A DNA stretch of 38,172 nt. It comes from JACVRU01 sp040902725. GTDB lineage: Bacteria; Actinomycetota; Thermoleophilia; Gaiellales; Gaiellaceae. Under the pieces are notes generated by a model that saw only the letters and a list, made by a program, of their open reading frames with translations, had not been told where the DNA came from and did not search any database. The DNA lies in assembly GCA_040902725.1 (NCBI GenBank), contig JBBDWU010000021.1:1-38172 (forward strand), written 5' to 3'. The position numbers and the translations under genes are program-made. Of the stretch, positions 1 to 6,239 are shown piece by piece (the stretch's first letter is position 1; each line of letters begins with the position of its first letter).

Positions 1-405
1 CTCGAGTCGAAGAAGATCTCGAAGACGAACGCGGTCACGTCCATGCTCGACTACGACCTGGGCGACGGCAACGTGCACGTCGGCCCGTCCGATCACGTGC
101 CGTGGCTGACCGACCGGAAGTGGGCCTACATCCGCATGGAGGGCTCGTCGTTCGGCGACGTCCCGCTCAACGTCGAGCTGAAGCTCGAGGTCTGGGACTC
201 CCCGAACTCGGCCGGGATCGTGATCGACGCGGTGCGGCTCGCCAAGCTGGCGCTGAACGACGGCGTCGCGGGGGCGCTCGAAGGACCGAGCGCGTACCTG
301 ATGAAGTCGCCGCCGAAGCAGATCGTCGACGACGCGGCCTACGAGGCCGTCGAGACGTTCATCAAGCAGCACGCCCGCAAGCAGAAGAAGGCTGCGAAGG
401 CCTGA
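1..405 (+). CDS. ino1: Inositol-3-phosphate synthase, C-terminal fragment
   Basis: The reading frame is open from base 1, so the gene is truncated at the window's left edge and about 134 C-terminal residues are visible. The family isomerises glucose 6-phosphate to inositol 3-phosphate with NAD+, feeding inositol lipids and, in many actinobacteria, mycothiol. The visible part has the conserved KISKTNAVTS stretch near its start, then a segment ending in PNSAGIVIDAVRLAKLALN, typical of the end of bacterial and archaeal Ino1 proteins, and a basic tail rich in Lys and Ala. The NAD-binding domain lies outside the window. The next gene on the same strand is a glycosyltransferase fusion 42 bases downstream, which fits glycolipid metabolism, but this link is inferred. 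Assignment rests on the C-terminal motifs only. Confidence 0.85.
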   Translation, partial: LESKKISKTNAVTSMLDYDLGDGNVHVGPSDHVPWLTDRKWAYIRMEGSSFGDVPLNVELKLEVWDSPNSAGIVIDAVRLAKLALNDGVAGALEGPSAYLMKSPPKQIVDDAAYEAVETFIKQHARKQKKAAKA

Positions 406-424
406 AGATCGAGGAGGCTCGTCG

Positions 425-445
425 GGGAGGGCTAGAGTCCCTCCC
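425..445 (+). promoter_or_regulatory. Hairpin with embedded -10-like TAGAGT before the GT4-PHP gene
   Basis: GGGAGGG (425-431) and CCCTCCC (439-445) form a perfect 7-bp stem with loop CTAGAGT, ending two bases before the ATG at 448. The hexamer TAGAGT (433-438) resembles an actinobacterial -10 box placed nine bases before the start. The element may be a terminator of ino1, a promoter giving a nearly leaderless mRNA, or both. No good -35 is visible. Confidence 0.4.
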
Positions 446-447
446 TG

Positions 448-2181
448 ATGGGCCTCCGCATCTGCCTCGTCACGCCGTTCGCGTGGTCGCGGCCGCACGA
501 GGTCAACGACCACGTTGCGGGCATCGCCGCCGAGCTACGGAAGCTCGGCCACCACGTCACCGTCGTCGCCCCGTCCACGCGCGCGTCCGACCTGCGCGCG
601 GGGCGGCGCGCGCTCCAGCGCGGCGAGGAGGCGGACGTGATCGCCGTCGGGCCGGCCGTGCCGATCTCCCGGCGGAGCCGGATGGGCGTGCCGGTCGGCG
701 TCCGCGCGAACCTGTCGCTCGCGCTCGCGGGCGGCCACTTCGACGTCGTCCACGGCTTCGAGCCCGCGCTGCCGAGCCTCTCCTACCTCGCGCTGCGCGA
801 CGGGCACGCGCTCGCGGTGGGCACCTTCTTCTCGCCCGAACGGCTGTCGTACCCGCCCGGCCGCGCGCAGCGGGAGCGCCTGCTCGCGCGCCTCGACGCG
901 CTGGTCGCGGTCTCGCCCGAGATCGCGGCCGCGGCGGCCCTCCGCTTTCCCGGCGACTACCAGCTCGTCTCGGAGGGCGTCGACACGGAGCTGTTCGCTC
1001 CCGGCCGGAAGCGGAAGCTGATCGTGCTCGAGTGGCGCCCGGTCGAGGCCGCGTTCGCGCGCGCGGCCGTGCGGACGATGCGCGAGCTGCCGGGCTGGGA
1101 TCTGCTGGTGCTCCGGTCGAAGCCGCTGACGCAGCGCCCGTACGTTCCCCGCGCCCTCGCCGGGCGGATGACGGTGCGGACCGCCTTCGGCGCGGCGGCG
1201 CGCGCGGCGATCCTCAAAGACGCGGCGATCTTCGTCCCCGCGCCGGGCGGCATGAGCCGGCTGCGGCTCGAGGCCTCGGCCGCGGGCTGCGCGCTCGCCG
1301 ATCCCCCCGGCGTCGAGCAGCAGCCGGAGCTGGCGGCGGCGGCGATGGCGCGGCTGGCCGAGGACGAGCCCTACCGGGCCCGGATGGCCACGGCGGCGCG
1401 CGCCGAGGCCGAGACGCAGACCTTCGCGGCGGCCGCGGCGGAGCTGGACGCCGTCTACCGCCGGCTCGCCCGCCGGCGCCGGCCGTCCCGAGGCGACGGC
1501 GACCCGCTCGCCGACCGTCCCTGGATCCTGGCCGACCTGCACATGCACACGTCCTGGTCGTTCGACTGCGCCGTCGAGGCGGCCGACCTGGTCGAGCATG
1601 CCGAGGCAGAGGGCCTGGGCGCGATCGCGGTCACCGACCACAACGCGTTCGGCGGCGCGCTCGAGGCGGTCGAGCTCGCGCGCGGACGGGACCTCGTCGT
1701 GATCCCGGGCGAGGAGGTGAAGACAGATGGGCAAGGCGAGGTGATCGGTCTGTTCCTGCGCGAGGAGATCCCGCGGGACCGGTCCTTCGCCGACACGATC
1801 GCGGCGATCAAGGAGCAGGGCGGGCTCGTCTTCCTTCCCCACCCCTTCGACCGCCTGCACACGATCCCCGACTCGGCCACGCTCCACCGGCACCTGGCCG
1901 AGATCGACGTCTTCGAGGTCTACAACGCGCGGCTCCTGTTCGAGAACTACAACGACGAGGCGCTGCGGTTCGCGCGCAAGTACAACCTGACGATGGGTGC
2001 CGGCTCGGACGCGCACGTGCTGCAGGGGGTCGGCACGGGCGCCCTGCGCATGCGCGCATTCGACGGCCCCGAGGAGTTCCTGGTGAGCCTCCGAACGGCC
2101 CAGGTGCTGCGGCGGCCCAAGTCGCTCGTGTACCTCCAGGGGCTCAAATGGATGGCCCAGGCCAAGGAAAGGGTCCGGTAG
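448..2181 (+). CDS. Family-4-type glycosyltransferase fused to a PHP phosphoesterase domain
   Basis: 577 residues. Residues 1 to about 345 look like a GT4 (GT-B fold) glycosyltransferase: the start ICLVTPFAWSRPHEVNDHV followed by a glycine/histidine turn matches the acceptor-side Rossmann domain, and RLEASAAGCALADPPG near residue 275 matches the nucleotide-sugar-binding segment, although the usual E-x7-E signature is weak. Residues about 355-560 form a PHP metal-dependent phosphoesterase domain with a full metal ligand set: HMHTSWS, VTDHN, GEEVKT, LPHPFDRLH and GSDAHV. PHP domains hydrolyse phosphoesters or nucleotides with two or three metals. The fusion suggests a sugar transfer coupled to removal of a phosphate (inference). 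The ATG at 448 lies only two bases after a hairpin. The downstream gene starts 22 bases after the stop. Confidence 0.8.
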   Translation: MGLRICLVTPFAWSRPHEVNDHVAGIAAELRKLGHHVTVVAPSTRASDLRAGRRALQRGEEADVIAVGPAVPISRRSRMGVPVGVRANLSLALAGGHFDVVHGFEPALPSLSYLALRDGHALAVGTFFSPERLSYPPGRAQRERLLARLDALVAVSPEIAAAAALRFPGDYQLVSEGVDTELFAPGRKRKLIVLEWRPVEAAFARAAVRTMRELPGWDLLVLRSKPLTQRPYVPRALAGRMTVRTAFGAAARAAILKDAAIFVPAPGGMSRLRLEASAAGCALADPPGVEQQPELAAAAMARLAEDEPYRARMATAARAEAETQTFAAAAAELDAVYRRLARRRRPSRGDGDPLADRPWILADLHMHTSWSFDCAVEAADLVEHAEAEGLGAIAVTDHNAFGGALEAVELARGRDLVVIPGEEVKTDGQGEVIGLFLREEIPRDRSFADTIAAIKEQGGLVFLPHPFDRLHTIPDSATLHRHLAEIDVFEVYNARLLFENYNDEALRFARKYNLTMGAGSDAHVLQGVGTGALRMRAFDGPEEFLVSLRTAQVLRRPKSLVYLQGLKWMAQAKERVR

Positions 2182-2203
2182 AGGAGAAGACAACCCAGGC
2201 TCC

Positions 2204-2794
2204 GTGACCGCCGCCGTGTCCAAAGACGAGATCTACGAGCGGTACCTCCAGAAGGCCATCACCGAGATCAACGAGCTCGGCGACGAGATCGCTCAGGCCG
2301 GCGGGGGGAACCGCGTCCCCGTGCTCGGATCCGGGCATCCGATGGCGGACATCTTCCTGCTCAAGTACGGGCCGCAGCACCCGGAGCTGCAGGAGGGGGT
2401 CGCCTTCTTCGGCCGCGCCGGCCAGGCGATCCTCAAGTCGCTCCAGCGGCTTCGGGTCGACCCGATGTCGATCTACGGGACGAACTGCCTCAAGTTCGCG
2501 GACTCGACGGAGGAGGAGTGCCGGCCATGGGTGCGGCGCGAGCTGCACATCGTCCAGCCGAAGCTGCTCGTGGTGATGGGCGACGACGCGCTGGCCTTCG
2601 TGAACACGATCGAGTTCCCGCTCGCGGACGCGCTCGAGCCGCGGCTCGGCGAGCTCCAGCGCTACACGCCGACGATCGAGGGCCTGGTCGTCCCCGACCT
2701 GGACGCCTCGCTCGACGAGCAGGCGGGGAAGACGGCGTTCTGGAACGCCTTCAAGGTCGTCGGGACCTGGTGGGGCGAGCTGCCTCCGTACTAA
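2204..2794 (+). CDS. Uracil-DNA-glycosylase superfamily protein, divergent
   Basis: 196 residues from a GTG preceded by GAGGAGAAG (2181-2189); a second GTG at 2216 is possible. Family 4/5 uracil-DNA glycosylases excise uracil from DNA and share a pattern of an N-terminal G-E-A-P-G water-activating motif, a G-x-P-F-x-G-x-A-G segment and a C-terminal H-P-S motif. Here EGVAFFGRAGQAILKSL and IYGTNCLKF fit the middle of that fold well, but the first motif is replaced by LLKYGP and no H-P-S is seen near the end. The fold assignment is therefore reasonable while glycosylase activity is doubtful. The final codons overlap the next gene by 25 bases, which suggests translational coupling. Confidence 0.6.
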   Translation: MTAAVSKDEIYERYLQKAITEINELGDEIAQAGGGNRVPVLGSGHPMADIFLLKYGPQHPELQEGVAFFGRAGQAILKSLQRLRVDPMSIYGTNCLKFADSTEEECRPWVRRELHIVQPKLLVVMGDDALAFVNTIEFPLADALEPRLGELQRYTPTIEGLVVPDLDASLDEQAGKTAFWNAFKVVGTWWGELPPY

Positions 2795-3474
2795 TCGTCG
2801 CCGGCCTGGCGGCGTGGTACGTCTACTACGACGAGCTGCCGACCTTGCCGACAGGCGCGAACGTCGCGCTCGTCTCCGCGGTGCTGCTGCCGGCGACCTT
2901 CGCCCTCGTGTGGCTGGCGCTGCCGATGCGGGACGCGCGCGGGCTGCCGGCGGTGGGAGCGGCGCTGGCGATCCTCGCCGCCGTCTGGCACGTCGCCGAC
3001 TGGGAGATCGCGGCCAACTTCGCCAAGCTCGGCGCGGCGACCGCGGTCGCGTGGTGGTTCCTGGCCTACTTCGAGCGGCTCTCGTGGGTCGTCGCGGTCG
3101 CCGCCGCCATCCCGTTCGTGGACGCGATCTCCGTCTGGCGGGGCCCGACGCAGCACATCGTCACCGAGCGGCCGCAGCTGTTCGACGCCCTCTCTTACGG
3201 CATTCCGGTACCGCACGAAGTGTTCGCGCTCGGGCTGCCGGACATCCTCTTCTTCGCGCTCTTCCTGGCGGCGGCCGCGCGCTGGCGGCTGCGCGTAGGG
3301 GCAACCTGGGCGGCGATGCTGCTTTCGTTCGGGATCACGATCGTGCTCGCCGTGTGGACGGATCCCTTCGGCATCGGCGGGCTCCCGGCCCTGCCGGGGC
3401 TCTCGCTCGCCTTCCTCGCGGTGAACGGCGACCTGCTCTTGCGCCAGCTCCGACGACGCCCCGAACGCGAGTAA
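2770..3474 (+). CDS. Presenilin/SPP-like intramembrane aspartyl protease candidate (A22-like)
   Basis: 234 residues if translation starts at GTG 2770, inside the end of the preceding gene; no other ATG or GTG lies before the first membrane segment. About eight hydrophobic segments are visible. Three motifs match the A22 family: Asp118 in FVDAISVWRGPTQHI (family Y-D-x-x-S-V), Asp158 in LGLPDILFF (family G-x-G-D), and PALP at 206-209 in the last segment. Presenilins and signal peptide peptidases use the two Asp residues to cut transmembrane helices, and PALP shapes the active site. Deviations are Val for Tyr before the first Asp and GLPD for GLGD, and the protein is shorter than the usual nine-helix core. 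It could instead be an inactive relative or an unrelated membrane protein. The motif order and spacing are the evidence. Confidence 0.6.
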   Translation: MGRAASVLIVAGLAAWYVYYDELPTLPTGANVALVSAVLLPATFALVWLALPMRDARGLPAVGAALAILAAVWHVADWEIAANFAKLGAATAVAWWFLAYFERLSWVVAVAAAIPFVDAISVWRGPTQHIVTERPQLFDALSYGIPVPHEVFALGLPDILFFALFLAAAARWRLRVGATWAAMLLSFGITIVLAVWTDPFGIGGLPALPGLSLAFLAVNGDLLLRQLRRRPERE

Positions 3475-3489
3475 CTGTTACTTGCGTTC
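3463..3489. terminator. 27-bp palindrome spanning both convergent stop codons
   Basis: The left arm GAACGCGAGTAAC (3463-3475) and right arm GTTACTTGCGTTC (3477-3489) are inverted copies with one mismatch around a single T. The arms encode Glu-Arg-Glu-stop of the plus gene and Glu-Arg-Lys-stop of the minus gene. With one central base a true hairpin would open to a small loop. It is placed to act as a bidirectional terminator, although no T-tract follows. Confidence 0.5.
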
Positions 3490-4842
3490 GAGCAGCGCGA
3501 CCGTCTCGACGTGCGGTGTGTGCGGGAACATGTCCACCGGCCGCGCCTTGACGAAGCTGTAGCCGTACTCGCCGCAGAGCACCTTCGCGTCCGAGGCGAG
3601 CGTGGTCGGGTTGCAGGAGACGTAGACGATGCGCCCGGCGCCGATCTCCCCCAGCCGCCGCAGCGCCTTCCCGGCCAGCCCCGCCCGCGGCGGGTCGACC
3701 ACGACGACGTCCGGCTCCCCCGAGCGGTCGCGTAGCTCCTCCGTCACCTGCCCGACGTTTCCGGCGAAGAACGCGGCGTTCATGACCCCGTTGAGGTCGG
3801 CGTTCTCGAGCGCGCAGGCGACCGACTCCTCGGAGACCTCGATTCCCCACACGGTCAGCGCCCGCGGCGCCATCGTCAGTCCGATCGTCCCGATCCCGCA
3901 GTAGAGGTCCCAGACCGTCTCGCCCCCGGTCAGCCCGGCGTACTCGCCCGCGAGCTGGTACAGCCGCTCGGCCATCGCCGTGTTCGTCTGGAGGAAGACG
4001 TTCGGGCGCACGCGCACGCGCAGCCCGCACAGCTCCTCCTCGATCCACTCCTCGCCCCAGAGCAGCTTCGTCGGGAGGTTCGTCACCTCGGCCGGGGTGT
4101 CGTTGACCGACCAGTGGATCGAGCGCACCTCCGGGAAGCGCGTCAGCACCTCGACGAGGTAGCCCGACTCGAACCGCTCCCCCTTCGCCGTGACGAGCTG
4201 GACGAGCGCCTGGCCCGTGTTCCGGGCCTCGCGGACGACGAGGTGCCGCAGATACCCGGTCCCCTCCGCCTGGTCATAGGCCTCCAGCTGCTCCTCGCGC
4301 GCCCACTCCCGCACCGCGTTGCGGATCGCGTTGCCGAGATCGGTCGTAAGCCAGCACTTCTCCACCTCGAGCACCTCGTCCCAGCGGCCGGCCTTGTGGA
4401 GGCCGAGCGTGGGCCCGTCCACGTACTGGGCGAACGAGTACTCCATCTTGTTGCGGTAGTGGAAGACGGACTCGGCGGGCAGGAGCGGCTCGAGCGGCGG
4501 CTCGGCGATGCCGCCGATGCGGGCGAGCGCGTCGCGCACCTGGTCCGCTTTCGCCTCGATCTGCGCCTCGTACTCGAGGTCCTGGAAGCGGCAGCCGCCG
4601 CAGGCCGGGTAGTGGGCGCACGGCGCGTCCACGCGGCGCGCTCCGGCGCGGACGACCTCCACGGCCAGCGCCTCCGCGTGGTTGCGCTTGACCTTGGTGA
4701 CGCGCGCGCGAACCGTGTCACCAGGCAGCCCGCGTCGCACGAAGACGACGAAGCCGTTCAGCCGCGCCACGCCGTTGCCGCCGTAGGCGAGCGACTCGAC
4801 CGTGAGCTCGAGCTCCTCGTCCTTGCGCACGGGAGCGGCCAT
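3478..4842 (-). CDS. rlmD: 23S rRNA (uracil-5)-methyltransferase, RumA/RlmD type
   Basis: 454 residues, normal for the family. It transfers a methyl group from S-adenosylmethionine to C5 of a uridine in 23S rRNA. Visible parts: an N-terminal TRAM RNA-binding domain (residues about 8-65, with AYGGNGVARLNGFVVFVRRGLPGD), an iron-sulfur-type cysteine cluster CAHYPACGGCRF (about 75-86), a substrate-domain segment FHYRNKMEYSF, the cofactor motif DLYCGIGTIGL, DPPRAGL, and the catalytic cysteine in YVSCNPTTLASD near residue 410. The general-base Glu is in the C-terminal PHTPHVETVALLE. Whether the target is U1939, U747 or a tRNA position cannot be read from sequence, because RlmC, RlmD and TrmA share these motifs. 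A TACGCT box six bases upstream of the ATG suggests a leaderless transcript. Confidence 0.88.
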   Translation of the reverse strand: MAAPVRKDEELELTVESLAYGGNGVARLNGFVVFVRRGLPGDTVRARVTKVKRNHAEALAVEVVRAGARRVDAPCAHYPACGGCRFQDLEYEAQIEAKADQVRDALARIGGIAEPPLEPLLPAESVFHYRNKMEYSFAQYVDGPTLGLHKAGRWDEVLEVEKCWLTTDLGNAIRNAVREWAREEQLEAYDQAEGTGYLRHLVVREARNTGQALVQLVTAKGERFESGYLVEVLTRFPEVRSIHWSVNDTPAEVTNLPTKLLWGEEWIEEELCGLRVRVRPNVFLQTNTAMAERLYQLAGEYAGLTGGETVWDLYCGIGTIGLTMAPRALTVWGIEVSEESVACALENADLNGVMNAAFFAGNVGQVTEELRDRSGEPDVVVVDPPRAGLAGKALRRLGEIGAGRIVYVSCNPTTLASDAKVLCGEYGYSFVKARPVDMFPHTPHVETVALLERK

Positions 4843-4848
4843 GCGGCC

Positions 4849-4854
4849 AGCGTA
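4849..4854 (-). promoter_or_regulatory. Putative leaderless -10 box for the rRNA methyltransferase
   Basis: On the minus strand TACGCT lies exactly six bases before the ATG at 4842, with no purine-rich ribosome site between. The same TANNNT layout recurs before other genes in this window. No clear -35 is visible. Confidence 0.4.
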
Positions 4855-4860
4855 CCCGGC

Positions 4861-5190
4861 CTAGCGCTTCAAGCTCTCGATCGCCTCGAGGATCTGCCGC
4901 AGCTCGTCGTCGCGCTGCTGCTCTCGCAGGCGGTCCCGGCTCGCCTGGCGCGTCGCGGCCAGGAGGATCAGCGGCGCCGCGTAGGCCGCCTGGGTTGAGA
5001 AGGCCAGGTTGAGCAAGATGAATGGATAGGGATCCCAGTCGAGGCTGAGCGCGAGCGAGTTGAGCACGATCCAGACGATGACCAGGATGGTCTGGCCAAC
5101 GATGTAGCCGGGCGTGCCGAAGAAGCGGGCGGCGCGCTCCGCGCCGCGACCGAAGGCGTCGTGCCCGAAGGCGCCGTGATGAGGCTCCAT
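4861..5190 (-). CDS. DUF1003 family membrane protein
   Basis: 109 residues, shorter than the usual 150-200 of the family because the N-terminal extension is absent. The DUF1003 core is complete: FFGTPGYIVGQTILVIVWIV as first membrane segment, then a Trp-Asp-Pro-Tyr-Pro-Phe motif, ILLNLAFSTQAAYAAPLILL as second membrane segment, and a charged coiled-coil-like tail (residues about 85-109) beginning with the conserved basic-acidic stretch after TRQASRDR. The family's biochemical role is unknown. It is expected in the cytoplasmic membrane with the tail in the cytoplasm (inference). It lies 18 bases upstream of the methyltransferase but appears to have its own promoter. Confidence 0.85.
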   Translation of the reverse strand: MEPHHGAFGHDAFGRGAERAARFFGTPGYIVGQTILVIVWIVLNSLALSLDWDPYPFILLNLAFSTQAAYAAPLILLAATRQASRDRLREQQRDDELRQILEAIESLKR

Positions 5191-5197
5191 GCGCGGA

Positions 5198-5203
5198 ACG
5201 CTA
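5198..5203 (-). promoter_or_regulatory. Putative leaderless -10 box for the DUF1003 gene
   Basis: On the minus strand TAGCGT lies seven bases before the ATG at 5190. No Shine-Dalgarno sequence is seen. It is located between the GST-like gene's stop at 5212 and the start, so the DUF1003 gene may be transcribed separately from the genes upstream. Confidence 0.4.
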
Positions 5204-5211
5204 AGGGGCGC

Positions 5212-5823
5212 TCAGGACAGCGCCGGAAGCTCGAGCCCTTGCTCCTCGAGCACGCGGCGCAACGGAGGCCGTTCGAGCAGGCGCAGGAAGTACGCCCGCA
5301 CGTTCGGGCGGTCCCACGCCGGACGGTCGAGCCGGCGGCCCCAGCGGACGAGCATCCACAGGAAGAGGTCGGCGACGGTGCGGTCGTCGCCGACGAGCCA
5401 CGTGCGACCGGCAAGCTCGCCGTCGATCCAGTCGAAGTGCTCCTCGAGCGCCGCTCCCTCCCGGACGGCGTCGGCGCCGTACCGGTGCGGATAGAAGAAG
5501 CGCATGAACGCCGGCTGCAGCGTGTTCGTCAGGTACACCAGCCACCGGTAGACCTGCGCGCGCTCGCGCTTGTCGTCGGGAAGCAGGCGCGCCTCCGGGA
5601 ACCGCTCGGCGAGGTAGAGCATGATCGCCGCGGACTCCGTCAGGACGAAGTCGCCGTCCTCGAGGGTCGGCACGCGTCCCGCCGGATTCAGGCGGAGGAA
5701 CTCGGGATCGGCTTCTGCAGGATCCTCGAAACCGACCTCGGCCAGCTCGTAGTCGACACCGATCTCGGCGAGCGCCGCGTGCGGCGCGAGCGCCGCGCTT
5801 CCCGGCCGGTACCAGAGCCTCAT
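5212..5823 (-). CDS. Glutathione S-transferase-like protein
   Basis: 203 residues, the normal GST length. Residues 1-80 form the thioredoxin-like domain, with LNPAGRVPTLEDGDFVLTESAAIMLYLAE (the cis-proline V-P and the glutamate-serine glutathione-contact motif are both present). Residues about 90-200 are the all-helical domain, including TWLVGDDRTVADLFLWML, which matches the conserved N-capping region S/T-x-x-D. Actinobacteria of this group typically make mycothiol rather than glutathione, so the true thiol partner or activity is uncertain. It shares four bases with the end of the upstream yjbQ gene, indicating coupled translation. Confidence 0.85.
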   Translation of the reverse strand: MRLWYRPGSAALAPHAALAEIGVDYELAEVGFEDPAEADPEFLRLNPAGRVPTLEDGDFVLTESAAIMLYLAERFPEARLLPDDKRERAQVYRWLVYLTNTLQPAFMRFFYPHRYGADAVREGAALEEHFDWIDGELAGRTWLVGDDRTVADLFLWMLVRWGRRLDRPAWDRPNVRAYFLRLLERPPLRRVLEEQGLELPALS

Positions 5824-6221
5824 GCGAGGGTTGTGACGAGCACCTGCCGCTCCCGAGGCCCGTCGAACTCGCAGAAGAAGATCCCCTGCCAGGTACCGAG
5901 GGCGAGGCGGCCGCCGTCGAGCGGGACGAGCACCTGGGGGCTCAAGAGCGACGCGCGCACGTGGGAGGGTGCGTTCGGCCCGTCGGGATCCTCGACGTGC
6001 TTCCAGGACCAGCCGTCGTCCACGATCTGCTCCATCGCGGCCTCGAGGTCGTGCGCGACGGCCGGGTCGGCTCCCTCGTTGATCGTCACCCCCGCGGTGG
6101 TGTGCGGGACGTACACCAGCGCGGCGGAGGCGCCGTTCGCGCCCTCGAGCGCCGCTTGCACCTCGCGCGTGATGTCGACCAGCTGGGTGCGCCGTTCCGT
6201 GCGGACGGTGAAGCTGCGCAC
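5820..6221 (-). CDS. yjbQ: YjbQ family protein (UPF0047; secondary thiamine-phosphate synthase)
   Basis: 133 residues, the typical length. The signature VYVPHTTAGVTINEGAD (residues about 37-53) and the end segment LGTWQGIFFCEFDGPRERQVLV are diagnostic for this family. Members can weakly replace thiamine-phosphate synthase, but their physiological function is not established. Translation starts at GTG 6221; TAGGAT lies six bases upstream, so the mRNA is probably leaderless. The gene overlaps the GST-like gene by four bases and is divergent from a metallopeptidase gene only 18 bases away. Confidence 0.9.
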   Translation of the reverse strand: MRSFTVRTERRTQLVDITREVQAALEGANGASAALVYVPHTTAGVTINEGADPAVAHDLEAAMEQIVDDGWSWKHVEDPDGPNAPSHVRASLLSPQVLVPLDGGRLALGTWQGIFFCEFDGPRERQVLVTTLA

Positions 6222-6226
6222 CCCGT

Positions 6227-6233
6227 TATCCTA
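6227..6233. promoter_or_regulatory. Shared bidirectional -10 element TATCCTA
   Basis: Read on the plus strand TATCCT (6227-6232) stands seven bases before GTG 6240. Read on the minus strand TAGGAT (6233-6228) stands six bases before GTG 6221. The two hexamers overlap by five base pairs, so only one polymerase could occupy the site at a time. The whole intergenic space is 18 bases, leaving no room for leaders or ribosome sites. Confidence 0.5.
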
Positions 6234-6239
6234 CGGCCA

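Noticed and set aside
102..2207. 701-residue plus-strand frame overlapping ino1 and the GT-PHP gene
   Set aside because: Arg/Ala/Gly-rich shadow in the +1 frame of GC-rich genes; no domain, and it spans two real genes.
535..2223. 562-residue minus-strand frame opposite the GT-PHP gene
   Set aside because: Arg/Glu-rich shadow with no motif, while the plus frame carries complete PHP ligand motifs.
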